A stretch of DNA of 64,000 bases from Armigeres subalbatus (Eukaryota > Arthropoda > Insecta > Diptera > Culicidae), in assembly GCF_024139115.2 (NCBI RefSeq), contig NC_085139.1, positions 66,755,203-66,819,202 of the forward strand, in the 5' to 3' direction. Each line of letters starts with the position of its first letter. The stretch's first letter is position 1. The position numbers were made by a program, and so were the translations under genes. Below are positions 42,627 to 54,889 of the stretch, piece after piece. The notes below the pieces were generated by a model, which saw only the letters and a program-made list of their open reading frames with translations, ran no database searches and was not told where the DNA came from.

Positions 42627-44479
42627 AAAGTTTTTTTTAATCGGCTCCGTAACGCCCTACAGCATTTGAGCCTACCAAATGAACGAATGAATAGCAAAAA
42701 AAAACAGAGTATGTTACTATTGTATTCAATCATGTCTATGTGTCAAATGCCTGGAAAACCAGAAAAAGTTATCTGCGGAAATTTTTTGCATATATACTGT
42801 TGAAAACAATGGCGGAAAATATGAAAACAACCTATTTTGAAGTTACTCGCAAATTCGTTTGCGGACGAGTGCGAATGATCTTTAACCCGCAATAGAAAGA
42901 TGAAAGCCTATATTTTCACAATGTGTACAATCTCGTAGCGGAATACGAGGGAGTACTTCTACTTTTTTTAATAATGAAGTTTGTTAAAAAATGTCAAAAA
43001 CTCCATGTTATTTATGTTTATGAAAAATATCCTAATGTTAAATATAATTCATTTCAACTCATGGAGGTCCTAGGCCAGTCTATAAATGATGTTTTGTGTA
43101 CTATAAACCTAACATTATATGTGTTGTTTAGATTAGTCAACAGTGGTAACTGATTTTTGTCTTACGGCACGCTAAAAACCATCAAATTAACATGATTTTT
43201 GATAGGTTCTTATTAATACTAATAAGGAATAAACGTAAAAAATTCAATGACACATAATGGCGATAATATTGAAGAATATTCTAAAAATGTAATACCATGC
43301 AAAAGTTTGAAAAAACGAGAAAGGGTTTTTGGCCAGCCATTTGGTCTAGCTACTCCACCGTGCGTCATTGCAAAAAATAGCGTGTGCAACTCGTTGCAAA
43401 ACTCGATTTTTTCAGCACTCGTAGTATTTATCCGTATTTATCCTTAAACGTACAACTCGTGCTGAAAAAATCATCTTTTTGCACACTTTTTGCACTTGTT
43501 GCACAAATTACTATTTGAGAGAGCAACAAAATAAAATTCGGATAATTTTGAGAATTTTCAAAACATTCTTTAGCAAATCCGAGGAGTTTTTTGTTTTTCA
43601 TTTTAATATTTGTTTTTTATTAACCCCCCCCCCCCCTTGGCCTTTCGGAGACCAACAGGACATAATGTGAATTAAATATTAGTAACGGCCTAAGTGAGTA
43701 TTATTGACGCAGTGAAAGTTAGTGAAACACGTTGACGATACTGCGTGCCTTTTCCAGAAGTTGGAGCAACTGAATTTTTCTTCGTCGTACAAGCAAGGTA
43801 GGAAATTGTGCAAATTGCCTCAGTCGCAAAGTTTAATTGAACTTTATTTCAAGTAAATGTGATTTAAAAATGACATAGTGTTCATTAATCTAGTTTACTA
43901 TTCGCGAGTATTAAGTGATTTATAATTTTATATGACGGGAATCATCGCGCATGACCCTTTAAAAGAAACAGTCAACATGAATGTTTTGTCATTCGTAAAA
44001 CGTAAACTGCACAGTGAAGAAATTAGCTTTGAAAGGAAACCTATTCGAAGACATCATTTCGAACCGAGCCCTTATGATTGTGGCAGCCGCAGCTCGTCTG
44101 GTCGCTGAACGGGTTTTGAAGCAATTTGAGTTCTGCTGCTTTCCGTTCCTGCTTTGGCTGCATTAACTGATTTTCTCCGAAGGGTTTGGCCGCGGCTCAG
44201 TGAACTGCTCGATCAGTCGTCTGCTTCATTGGTGTGAAAAGTTGGCATCGGTGTGCATGTCCGACAGGTACAATAGGCAGGGCGTGTTGCAAGAATGTCG
44301 GACAGCAACCATGTTAAGACAGTGTTCGCTTCCGATGCGGCAGGTACAGGAAGTTTTTTTTTTTTTTTTTTACAACGGAGAATGCATTTACACACTAACC
44401 CAGTACATGTGCATTGTAGTTGCCAAACTACCACACGGAAGTGTACTGGAGTGTCGGACTCGACCATACCGGTAATACC
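42627..44479. other. Unassigned stretch
   Basis: No gene recognised. Contains a C13 tract at ~43625, a T18 tract at ~44356, and an imperfect dyad (CGATTTTTTCAGCACTCG / CGTGCTGAAAAAATC) at ~43400-43475. Confidence 0.35.
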
Positions 44480-45145
44480 GACTAAACTCCCTTGGGCTCC
44501 ACCATCGTTTCCCCCAGGAACTACCTCCCAGTACTACTTCTGGGGGATGGCAGTACTAAACGTACTCGCTCATTATCGCTCACATAGGCACCCGTCCCAT
44601 GCGAGACTGACTTGGGTGCTCGCACACCATTCACACCATTTGAGTCTTACTTGGATGCTCTCTCGGGCGCTCCGCTGCCATGCCTCGAGGTGTCAATAGC
44701 GGTAACTGCCTGGGCCTACAGATATTACGCTACGACACTCGTGCCTCAGCACGAGCAGATCAATCACACCACTGCCGAAGCAGACCACACGCTACACAGG
44801 GACACTCCCCATGCACCACATGTGCACAACTGTAGGTGTGTGGGTACAACTTACTGCTACCCTGCCGCCGAAGCAGCTTCTCCAAAGACCATTCGCTCCA
44901 TGTGACCCTTATTCGGGTGCTCACTCCAACACTCCACTGCCATGCCTCGAGGTGTCGATAGCGGTATGTAGGGACCAATCAACGATACTACGCTACGACA
45001 CTCCTACCTCAGCATGTGCAGTCCATACTCAGACTTCTGCTGCGCTTCGAGGTGACAATAGCGGCGACACGCTATGACACTCCTGCCTCAGCACAACCAG
45101 ATCACTCACTCCCTGCCGAAGCAGCTCACGCGCTACCCTACCGAA
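44480..45145. repeat. Subrepeats next to an RTE 5' end
   Basis: Related blocks recur: CATGCCTCGAGGTGTC at ~44680 and ~44940 (period ~261), a diverged form at ~45044, CGCTACGACACTC at ~44735 and ~44990, and GGGACACTCCCCATGC at ~44800 and ~45148. It lies on the 5' side of the RTE-like segment at 45150-45385. Confidence 0.6.
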
Positions 45146-45149
45146 GTAG

Positions 45150-45385
45150 GGACACTCCCCATGCCAATTGGCACTCCCTGGGCTTGTGCTTTTGAAGCGG
45201 CACACAGTCGCTTTGATAGAGTCTGATTACGGGTACTTGTGGTTTTTTGGGAGGGATTTTAGCAGAGCCCACTGCTAAATCCCACCACGCCCTAGGCAGT
45301 TCTCCCTGACTCACAGACAGCTGGGGAGGGGTCGTCAAGCCCTTGGACATGGTCCATACTGTCCCTGCTGCCCCCAGGTACAGGA
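45150..45385 (-). mobile_element. RTE LINE 5' untranslated fragment (copy 3)
   Basis: Matches 23850-24030 and, on the other strand, ~61930-62050, through GGGCTTGTGC, GTCGTCAAGCCCTTGGACAT and CCCACTG-TAAA-CCCACCAC. No coding sequence of the LINE is present. Confidence 0.7.
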
Positions 45386-45520
45386 AGGTGTGGAGTGCAG
45401 GAAGCGTAGTGTGCTGACCAGGTACAGAACGACTTGGCGAGCGTAGGGCGCATCCGAGGGTGGAGAGATGTGGCCTCGAATCTTGAATATTGACGTCAAA
45501 TTCTTGATTCAGTGTTATCT

Positions 45521-45865
45521 CATCTCATTGGCATTACATCTCCAACTGAGGCTTGGTCGCTTTGCAGCACAGTGTTCATTATGCTCTTCCAGAGTTATTA
45601 CTGTGAGGTTTCTAAGCCGAGTTACGTCAGTTTGCCTTCGTCTATCATAATGCAAACACGATTATACTGTTATGCCCAGGGAAATCGAGGAAATTTCCAA
45701 CCCGACAATCTCCTAGACCGGACCGGGAGTCGAAAACCGCTACCTTCAGCTTGGTTTCAATCTTTATTCTTGTTTCCGTCTCGAATTTTTAAATTCTGCA
45801 GATTGATTATCAATACTAAGTTTTGTCTTTTAGTAGCGCATCTTATCGCAACACTAATAAAGACC
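45521..45865 (-). mobile_element. tRNA-derived SINE with 11-bp target duplication and internal insert
   Basis: Flanked by CAGTGTTATCT at 45510-45520 and 45866-45876. Body motif ATGCCCAGGGAAATCGAGG and a diverged B box are present. About 75 bases (from ~45755) with no counterpart in the 24-kb copy are inserted near the tRNA-like head. Confidence 0.85.
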
Positions 45866-45876
45866 CAGTGTTATCT

Positions 45877-46673
45877 GGTTAGATATTGTATATATGTATG
45901 TAGTAAGCCACCATCCTGGCTAGAGTCTTGTTCTGCATGCGGTTCCACTTGACAGTAAGGTCAAATTTCAATATCATTTTGAATTCAACAAATTGCTGTA
46001 TGAAGGGCCAAAAATGGGGGTGGTGGACCTGTAAGCAGAGACACTTACACGAAACCCACGGGAAAATGAGAATCTCCTTCCAGCAGAATGATCCAACAAA
46101 TTGAATAATGAAATTTGCAATACTTATCAAGCTTTCCACGGGATGGTTTGTTTGAAGAAGGGCGCGTCAACTGGTTAACAACTGCTGGAGATAAAAGCAA
46201 TAGTCGCGAACGACTAATACTTTCCTTCCTTGACTCCGATTGGCTACCACTCCAATGTCCAGTTGTAACTTCATTGATGCCCTGATGCACCCTCCCAGCC
46301 CCATCTTGTATATTTACAGTCAAATCAGTAATATTGTAAGGGAAATTTAAGCATGTGTGTAGAGAATATATGAAATAGTGATCTGGCAGATAATCCTGGA
46401 AAGCTACTGTGCACCAATACTTTACTCTGAAACAAAAATTTCATGGTAAATTTTGGTTATAATAACTACTTCATGTAAGCACAACGTAATACGGTGGCGT
46501 TTGAGTAGAAGAATTCCGCTATCACTGGACATGGGGCATGCAACGGATTTTTTTTTCCTTAGAGCTTGAACAGTCGTTAATGCACTGGAAAATAAAGGTA
46601 AAGACATGTACAATATATAATATAGAATATGTATTATAACTGAAATGGAATATATGCATGATTATCAACAATA
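45877..46673. other. Unassigned stretch
   Basis: No gene or recognised repeat. Short frames only. Confidence 0.4.
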
Positions 46674-46907
46674 CTGCCCATGATCTCATAGTTGACGTAA
46701 CAACCATTCAAAATTTCTGCGAAATTGACTTACTACGCGTTAACTACGGTAATTCAACCGCTGTAATACCAATGCGTGTCGTGTTTCAAGCCTCATTCAA
46801 GTGTCTACGGGTTGGAAAATTCCAGATTTGAGATGTTCGTCCCTAAATCATCCTAAATACATGCGAAAGTGAAATGGTTGTTACGACAACTTTAAGATCA
46901 TGGGCAG
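46674..46907. mobile_element. MITE family C, copy 2 (234 bp)
   Basis: Termini CTGCCCATGATCTCATAG and the reverse of CTGCCCATGATCTTAAAG, inner arms GTTGACGTAACAACCATT / AATGGTTGTTACGACAAC. Same length as 11517-11750. Flanked by AATA on both sides, a possible 4-bp duplication. Confidence 0.8.
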
Positions 46908-46911
46908 AATA

Positions 46912-47582
46912 GGGTGAGTATAAAATAATAGTAATAAATATATAGAATATAATTTATTTGATAGCGAGCAAAGCCTTGGCCTTTCTAATGAGATCGATTA
47001 TTGGTCCTTCGTTTGATTTCATAACAAAATGCACGTCAGGGAAAATAAAAGAAAAATATGACTATTACAAATCAATTGATGAATATAATCATATAAAAAT
47101 GAGAGTTTTAAATAATAAATAGTGAACTGTTTAAATATTAACGAAAATAGGAATATTGAAAAAGCGACCTGAGTTCTAGATATAAAAGTTTTAAATATTT
47201 CAGAAACAACGGTTTGTTGAATGCTGAAAACATTCAAAGAAAATCTAGTGTCGGAAGCCGTTGATGAACCTTCAAACAAAATGAAACTAGAAACAGATAA
47301 CATAGAAAAAAATGTATGCATGTAGTAATCCACCGTCCTGTCCTGGCTTGAGTATTTTTCTGCATTCGGTTTCAGCCTACAGTCAAATACATTACAACTA
47401 TGGGGAAAAGTACCCATCCTCATAGATTTTACAGTACAAGTTTCCCCTTAATGATGCCCTGATGCTCCCTTCCAAGTTCCAACCCAGTTATATAATATAA
47501 TATGTTATATAATAGAATGTAAAATGATAAATTATGTATAAATAATATAATGTAATGTGTTATAGTATGACTTATAATATGG
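46912..47582. other. Unassigned AT-rich stretch
   Basis: No gene recognised. A 134-codon minus-strand frame (47019-47423) is low-complexity Phe/Ser-rich and is not supported. Confidence 0.4.
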
Positions 47583-47586
47583 ACTT

Positions 47587-47726
47587 CTAGACCAACATTT
47601 GAAAAGGGCGTAACAGCCAAAATTTATTTCTTCTGATTCTTCGTCTACATATATAGCTTTATATGTAGACGAAGAATCAGAAGGAATAAATTTTGGCTGT
47701 TACGCCCTTTTCTAATGTTGGTCTAG
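47587..47726. mobile_element. 140-bp near-perfect hairpin MITE
   Basis: Begins CTAGACCAACATTTGAAAAG and ends with the reverse complement, with ~65-base arms and a ~10-base loop around 47656. Flanked by ACTT at 47583-47586 and 47727-47730. Arms differ by only a few bases. Confidence 0.8.
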
Positions 47727-47730
47727 ACTT

Positions 47731-49355
47731 ATTCTATAATAAATGATTTTGAAAACTGTAATTAAAAATTTCATTAAGTATTCATCTTCCTGTTGTGTGC
47801 ATCGTCTTTATTTCATTCCTAAAAATATAATGGGTGGATTAAAATTTGAACTTAACAATCAAATTTATTCACAATATATGAAATTTATATTGTACATAAT
47901 TCCTATGTTTACTTTAATCAAAATGATTAAATCTATGAACTTTTTTCTCAAATAGCCCCATTGATTTTGGCTTTGATATTTGGAACAGCAGTTGTTCTCT
48001 TCATTCAAACTATTTTGGGCAACTAATGTGCCCAACAGAAGGAATGGGTTCCGGTATACCTGATAGTTTCAGTTGAAACACTCTATGATGCATATAGTGA
48101 GTATTAGCCGTTTAAAAATACCAAATGCAACTACGCCCATTCGAAAAAAAACTAGATACGGCCAGGGGAACTGTGCCGGTTTTGGCCATGTTCATAATTT
48201 GGCCAATTTTGCGAATAACTCCAAAAATAAACCAATTCGCAAGGGTTTTATTAGTTCCAGCAAGAGATATATCCCTCACCCTTCAACGCTACTTTCAACT
48301 GATCGATTATTTTGGAAAAATATGTAAATATGTAGGCACTAAGTTGGCCAAAACCGGTGCACTTCCTCTATTTGTTTAAAATATGCAACAAAGAAAGTCA
48401 AACTATGGAAATATATTAGCAATGATTATGATTGCTCCTGGTACTTCTGTAACGAAATTGTTATTATTTATAACTGTGAAATTTAAAGTTGATATTGTCA
48501 TACAACGCTATTCAGGTGTCATCAATTTTTGGGTTATCATATTTCATGTACAATTTAATTAAAGCTGCATATTTTTAATTTAAATGGGTGCGATATACTC
48601 GACTATTATGTCCGTGTGTGATGCTTTCTCTGATTTCTCTCCCAATCGTTGAGATTGTATACCAACAACTTTTGAAACAACCTTTTGAAACAACAATTAA
48701 ATAGTTGTTCATTATTATAATTTTTTGCTGAATCCGGTTCTGAAAAAAAGTATTGTAAAACTGTACCTAGATCACGCGTTTATAATGTAAATGTCATTCA
48801 TGCGCATCGGCCAGATACTGTAGTCCACCACTAATGTATGTCGTAGCCGTATCTGAATACTGAAAACAATCTATAATAACTATAACAAAAAAAATCAAAT
48901 CCATCATCATTTCCAGACATATTAATAAGTTTTTGAATATGAAAATAAAATATATGGCTAAAGTAAGGAAACATCGTGAAGTTACTGTTCCTTGTAGCTT
49001 GAATGTCAAAAGGGTGTAGTTTTACCTATTGATTTAAAAATAAATAATAATACAAAAAACAGTATTTGGCGATGCGACAATATGTAGGTTTTAAAAGTGA
49101 TTAATGCTAGTAGACAAGGTTATACTTGATTTTTCATATTTTCTAAAATAATGCATAGTTTTCAAAAATACAAATGTATTTTAAAATTATCCAATAATTT
49201 AAAAAATATAAATATAAATTTCATGTTGCTATAATATCTATTTCTGATTGTTTGTCAGCCAATATTGCTGACAATCTTTTATGTAGAAATGAGGAGAAGA
49301 AAATCAAATCTTATATAGCTAACCTTACCTTAATGTTGTTCCATATTTTGTTTAC
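47731..49355. other. Unassigned AT-rich stretch
   Basis: No gene recognised. Short frames of 60-85 codons without recognisable motifs. Confidence 0.4.
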
Positions 49356-50522
49356 CTGTTGATGAGTTATGCAATTAGCTCCAGAAAATCACGGTGTAGA
49401 TTAAATTCGATTACTAATTATTGGAACGATTAGATGAGATACGGTTTTCACTGAGTGACAGCTGTTGAGTATTCCTTTTAGCTATGTAGGTTTTCTTTTA
49501 ACATGCGCTTGATGGGGAAGCGTTATTAACAGTATAATGAACAAATAAATTTCCCCATACTAATTTGCATGCCAACTTGAAACGGTTTGTGCTAAATCAG
49601 TTTTAATTCAAATGAGCTCAAATTTTCAAAGGACACTCAGAACATGGTAAAGACGGCAGCCCTTACTTTGCACCGTTCAATGTGCAAAAACGATCCATAA
49701 AAAAAAGAAAAACGATCCATAAATATCATCTGAATGTTTCATAAAACGCTACCATAAATCCATAAAATAGTTTGGGAGATTCCATAAAGAATATTTTTAT
49801 GCTCCTTTACTTTGAAAAATGATACATAAAAACTATATTTTGATCCATAAAATTTCAAATTTGCGCATTTTTTATCGTGTTGATGATCCATAATTTTAGT
49901 AATATGATCCATAATTTTGGTCATATGATCCATAATTTTGATAATGTGATCCATAATGCTTGGAAAGAAGGCCAATGAAACTATATTAATTGATCCACAC
50001 ATTTTATAAAATCTATGGATCATTTATCAGTTTATGGATCATATCACCAAAACTATGGATCATTTGAACAAAGTTATGGATCATATGACTAAAATTATGG
50101 ATCATATTACTGAAATTATGGATCATCATCACGATAAAAAAAAGCGCAAATTTGAAGTTTTATGGATCAAAATATAGTTTTTATGGATCATTTTTCAAAG
50201 TTTTATGGAGCATAAAAATATTCTTTGGATCATTTGTCATATGTTTATGGGAAAATAGCAAGAATTGTATTGTTTTTTTTGACCATGTTAATGGAACATT
50301 TAATTTTAGCTTAGTTATGGATCAAAAAATTATTCTTTATGGAATCTCCTGAACTATTTTATGGATTTATGGTAGCATTTTAAGGAACATTCAGATGTTA
50401 TTTTTGGATCGTTTTTCATTTTTTTATGGATCCGTCTTTATTGTTTATATGCAAAAGTATGTTTTGCCGGTAAAGACTCAGATGAGCACTGTGGAGCAAA
50501 ATCGATTTTTTGAACAACCCTA
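49356..50522. mobile_element. Second copy of the TA-flanked MITE, left-truncated and interrupted
   Basis: 49356-49645 matches 2266-2560 (GATGAGTTATGCAATTAG, GCTTGATGGGGAAGCG, AGTTTTAA blocks); after an insertion, 50478-50520 gives the right terminus CTGTGGAGCAAAATCGAT...GAACAACCC followed by TA. The left TIR is absent. Confidence 0.8.
49655..50468. mobile_element. MULE-like foldback element, 9-bp target duplication
   Basis: Flanked exactly by GGTAAAGAC (49646-49654 and 50469-50477). Termini GGCA...TACTTTGCA and the reverse complement GGCA...TACTTTTGCA. Two inverted arms (~49740-50005 and ~50015-50420) are each built of short ATGGATCAT-type direct repeats. Nine-base duplications fit Mutator-like elements. 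No transposase. Confidence 0.8.
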
Positions 50523-50529
50523 CTGTGAG

Positions 50530-50809
50530 TGTAGCCATCATATACCCTCCAGATCAAACTACTCGTTTGGCCAGGGCTCCAGAACCTAACGTCGATAATC
50601 GACTCGGCCCCGTTCCAGCTGTAGGTAATTATGGTATCGACATTGTCCAAGTCCACATCCAACATGGCCAGTGATTCCAGCAGGATCTGCCTACGTTGAT
50701 TCGCGGAGCGACTTCCCCATTCCACGGCCCAAGCGTTGAAGTCCCCCGCTATCACCACCGGCCTACGCCCCATCAAGTTAGCCGTCAAACAATTTTTGGT
50801 GAAGTCCAC
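50530..50809 (-). pseudogene. LINE endonuclease fragment
   Basis: The minus-strand frame reads RRPVVIAGDFNAWAVEWGSR, then LLESLAMLDVDLDNV and IIDVRFWS. This is the APE-type endonuclease core (GDFNAW..EWGS) of I/R1/Jockey-group LINEs. About 90 residues remain; the RT and flanking endonuclease segments are absent. It lies 3' (on the minus strand) of the ORF1 fragment at 51190-51560, probably the same element. Confidence 0.75.
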
Positions 50810-50879
50810 CTTCCTTCACTTGTCAGCTCACTTCCAGACACATTCATAGTCGGCTCTGGACTGTCAATATTCGGTTGAA

Positions 50880-51189
50880 TATTAGTCATTGAATATTTAT
50901 GCACATTTTACAAATTGATAAATTATCTGAAATCTGAATATGTTTCAAATGAGTAAAGTAATTTATCACATAAAACTGAATCTGATTTTCATCTGCGAGG
51001 CACTTTCAACGGTAAACAACAACATGAACAATGCTAATTATGTTTTTTTTTCTCCACATATAAAGCACACTCAGTGACAGTCGAATGAATGAGTTAGTGG
51101 AGCAGTCGTCTGACTATGTCATTCTATGTTTTGAATATTCATGCGATGTTTATCAAAATTCGGACTGAATTTGCTTCATGAAGATGAAT
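50880..51189. other. Unassigned insert between two LINE fragments
   Basis: AT-rich with repeated GAATATTCAT/ATTGAATATT motifs; no gene. Confidence 0.35.
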
Positions 51190-51560
51190 ATAAGCTCTGC
51201 TTGGGGGGGTTCGTGCAGCATTGTGCCTTATGTCCCTCCAATCCGCTCGTAGGCATAGATTGCTTCTGTCAGGGCCTATGCAATCCCATTGCTTGTGCTC
51301 TGGTTCCACGCACTTGAAGCAAACTTCGAGTTGCTCATATATGCCCACAGGGCACACCGACCAACCCACCTTGAAGCTCCCTAACTTGACTACCTTGGAG
51401 ACGTCCGCTGCAGAAAGCCGAACCAATGCTACCTGCGTCCTTGCCAGACCTTTCCGTAGCTGAACGGCTGCGGTGGGCGTCTCCACTTCACACTGTCGCC
51501 GCAGTACCGTGACGAGCTTTTCGACTTCGGTGATCTCGTCCAGGTCTTTAACCCTTAAAT
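51190..51560 (-). pseudogene. LINE ORF1 (Gag-like) fragment with CCHC knuckle
   Basis: The minus-strand frame reads LARTQVALVRLSAADVSKVV, then GWSVCPVGIYE and CFKCVEPEHKQWDC, a complete C-X2-C-X4-H-X4-C knuckle. A second knuckle (GPDRSNLCLR) begins and is lost by a frame break. Such ORF1 proteins bind LINE RNA. N-terminal part and start are missing. Confidence 0.75.
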
Positions 51561-51956
51561 TCACCTCCCTCTCGAGTGGACTATGGGCTCGGAAGTTATG
51601 GCCAAAATACCACTCTTTTATAGAAATATTGAGAAAAAAAATGTCACTCATTTTTCAGGCACTTATCCTTCACCGATTTATTCGCAACAAGTTGCATTCG
51701 ACGCAGAATACTCTCCCATTGGCCAGATCGGACTATGGGCTCACGAGTAATGGCCAAAATACTATTTTTTTAATGCACGAGAAAGGCACCATCACCGCTA
51801 GGTGGATTAATCTGTTTTTTTTTAATTTATTGTTAGATTGATTAGTAAATAAGTGGTCTTTGAACGATAAAATATGTGTAGACAGCGCCATAGCGTGCGG
51901 TTTGCCAGGTTGGCCCCCGTCAAGGGCTCCAGCCAAAATCAATGTTTGCTCTATAA

Positions 51957-52396
51957 CACGGTTTCCCAAACTGTGGGTCCCGACCCCCAGGGGGGTCGCG
52001 AGCGGATTGTTGGTGGGTCGCGCAGAACAAATATTAATTGAAGCTCGAATGCCGAACCTTTTGATCATTTTTTCAGGAATATTATTTCAAGTTCAAACCG
52101 CATTTTATTTTAAATATCCATCACCACGCTATTTTATTTAAACATTTATGCCTAAAAGCTGTCTCCTTAATGAAGTAAAATAAAAACGCTAACATTTTGA
52201 CAAACAATACCATGTTCGTCATTTTTACATGTGAGGTAACGTGAATATTTTTATGTGGAAGAAGCCGAAACAGATGACATTCTGATTCAATTAATGCTTA
52301 ATACTACTTGGTAAAATGCATTTTTTCATAGGTGGGTCGCGAGACATATAGAATTTTGCTAGGTGGGTCGCATACCCAAAGGTTTGGGAAGCTCTG
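51957..52396. mobile_element. hAT-like non-autonomous element, 8-bp target duplication
   Basis: Termini CACGGTTTCCCAAACTGTGG and the reverse of the right end CAGAGCTTCCCAAACC, with GGTGGGTCGCG motifs near both ends. Flanked by CTCTATAA at 51949-51956 and 52397-52404. TTCCCAAAC termini with 8-bp duplications are typical of a widespread hAT group. No transposase. Confidence 0.85.
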
Positions 52397-52404
52397 CTCT
52401 ATAA

Positions 52405-54388
52405 GAAATAGAACAGTTTTATTAATTAGAGTAAAATCAGTAGTTCCACTGCAAACACTTCTAGTTTAAATGTGAAGCAAAATAGTAAAAAGTAGTGTTC
52501 TATTCATGTTTGTATTAGGCCGATACAAATATTAAATTTATTTTATGTCCGACAGCCCTCGGAAGGTACGAGGGGGGGGGAATAAAAAAAATAACAAGGA
52601 AACAAAAAAGTCCAAATGCAATTATTCTATGGAAAATTTTAAATTTTAATGGAAAATGATAGCAAAGAATGTCTAGATAAAGCAAAGAATATGAATATTT
52701 GTAACATATTTCTCCAGTAGTGAATATAGCTTAAATTTATAATTTAAAAAAATACTGGAACTTATTTCTGTAGAATATTTTGTTTTTTTTTTTTTCTTTT
52801 TGAAAAGTGGTGTTTTGCTGATGGACTCTTAACTGCCAGTCGGCTGTTCGGCCACATTGAGAGTTGACGTAAAGTCAATGTCAACTTCTCTCCACGAACA
52901 GCCTAGATAGCCGTGTGGTGTCGGCAGCTGGTTATCTGGCTAAGAATAACATTACGGATTGCCTGTTCCAGTGGTAAAAGTCCACCATACAGGTGACCCC
53001 TAATTCTCGGTGTGATGCGGCTTTATGCTTACCGTGCCTACGAATGAATGGTTAGGGGGTCTAATAAGAACCTAACCGCAAACGGAGCCTGTGAAGCACC
53101 AGGGCCCCCTTCACAGTATTTAGCCCTCGCTGCGCTAACCGGAGCTATGGCGTAGTTGACTTTTTACTTCTCCGAGATAATTGGCTACTCTTATTCAACC
53201 TTATCGTGAAGTTAAATAAGAGTAGAGTTATGAATATGTGTTTTACTTAGTTTTCAACAAATTGTCACCAGAAGCCCTCCGCTCGCTTTCAAATCGACTT
53301 CTATAAAAACACCCCCCATGCCTGCCGCACCCTGACGGAACTATCAATTCTATACCTTCGCCTCCAATTCCATCATGAACATGTACGTCCAAGTTTGGAA
53401 GATGATATTAGTATTTCCATATCATTGTAAATCGTTTAACTTCACGTAGAAGTAACACACACGAAATCATTAATTTAGTAAATTGTCACCTATATGGATT
53501 CGCATTATGCGTTTTTCACAGTGTACTCTGTGTCTCGTCTTTGACGTTCGGCTTTGGCTACTCTTGTTCAATCTCAACGTGAGTGTGGGGTTATGAATAT
53601 GTGTTTTTCTTAGTTTGTCAACAACCTTCCACCTATATGGATTCGTCTTTTACAATGTACTTTGTGTACATGAATGAAATAAAATGGACGTTAAAAATGG
53701 GAATGATGGAATAATTTGTTTCGAACACAAATATCTTCATGTTGCTCAACAGGACCAATGCGTAGGGCACTAATAGTTCCTTTGGACTCGTATCCAATGT
53801 AAGAACATTTTCAGACGAGAAAACGTTATTGCCACAAAACGGATTATCTCTAGCTGGAAATAGCCAAAAATACTACTCTCCACCATCCGAAATGTCTCAT
53901 CATTCCTACTAGAATGAAAGTGCAGATCATATTACGACAGGCACGTCCGTATCGTAGAAAAGTTTATTGTGTCAATGTGCCATTAGAACAGTCATATAGC
54001 CATTTCCTACGATGTTTTTTTTTATCTGTGAAGCATCCCTTGACAGTAACAGTCTTGCAGTCTGAATCCGAAAGGAACGGGATGCATTTGCATTTTTACA
54101 TCACAAGTATCGCATTCAACTGCCCCTGGCTGCTCGAATATCTGCGACTGCAAACAAGCTGCTAAACAGTTTTTCATAAATTTGCATATTTTGAATCGCT
54201 CCGAAAGAATTTTCCCAGCAAATATAAATCTTTGCCTCTCGGTTGGCTTCGGTTAGCGTCACGGCAGTTAGTGGGTGGGGGACTGTGGTTGAGCGGTCAT
54301 TACCGCACAGTTAGTGTTGTGTTCCATTGCACGCTTCACAGGAGAAAGGGTCTGCCAACCAGCGAGTTACGATGTCCAGTTACTCCGG
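52405..54388. other. Unassigned repetitive stretch
   Basis: 52850-53160 is GC-richer and looks like a LINE 5' untranslated region, but I could not place it. A direct repeat (TTGGCTACTCTT-TTCAA ... TTATGAATATGTGTTTT) occurs at ~53189-53255 and ~53563-53625, and CACCTATATGGATTCG at ~53488 and ~53629. 53280-53373 is the inverted partner of 1-87. Confidence 0.45.
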
Positions 54389-54889
54389 TTAGTTGTCGCC
54401 CGTCCTACGGGACGTGAAGTAGAAGGTAGGTGAATGTGTAATTAATTTTATGCATGGGTTTGTTGTACATTTTGTCGGTTTCCTGCCACGCGGAAACATG
54501 GGCGATCTTGGGTCTTGTTTCCGCCGATGATAACTTGGGCAGCAAGGGTTTTGCAGGTCATCCAAAACGACGTGACCTAAGCCTTTTGGTATTCGTTCTT
54601 TTTTCTTAGCCCCATGTTCTGACAGTCCGAAAATACCCTCCGGCAACACAAAGGGAGGGAGATACTTCGATGTAACTTCTACGGGAAACCGGAGAACATA
54701 AGAACGGATGGGCGACAACAAGTGCTTTTCGATTTGCGGTCCTGTGCACGTTCCACTCTGCTGGTAGAGGACGGTTAATGTATGACAGCGGCGAGCTTCA
54801 AGCGTTATCCCAAAGAGACTGGGAAAGTCACATCCTTCATGATGATTAATTTTACGGAGACTATCCGGCGAACCTATCCACTGGAGCAC
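54389..54889 (-). CDS. Unrecognised 166-codon open frame
   Basis: An uninterrupted minus-strand frame starting MLQWIGSPDSLRKINHHEGC. Cys- and Pro-containing, no signal peptide, membrane segment or motif that I recognise. It lies in one of the few parts of the window without obvious repeats and with more balanced base composition. Length alone is weak evidence, so this may be chance, an old exon or part of an unknown element. Confidence 0.25.
   Translation of the reverse strand: MLQWIGSPDSLRKINHHEGCDFPSLFGITLEARRCHTLTVLYQQSGTCTGPQIEKHLLSPIRSYVLRFPVEVTSKYLPPFVLPEGIFGLSEHGAKKKERIPKGLGHVVLDDLQNPCCPSYHRRKQDPRSPMFPRGRKPTKCTTNPCIKLITHSPTFYFTSRRTGDN

Noticed and set aside
47019..47423. 134-codon minus-strand frame
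   Set aside because: Phe/Ser/Leu-rich reading of AT-rich sequence, no motif.
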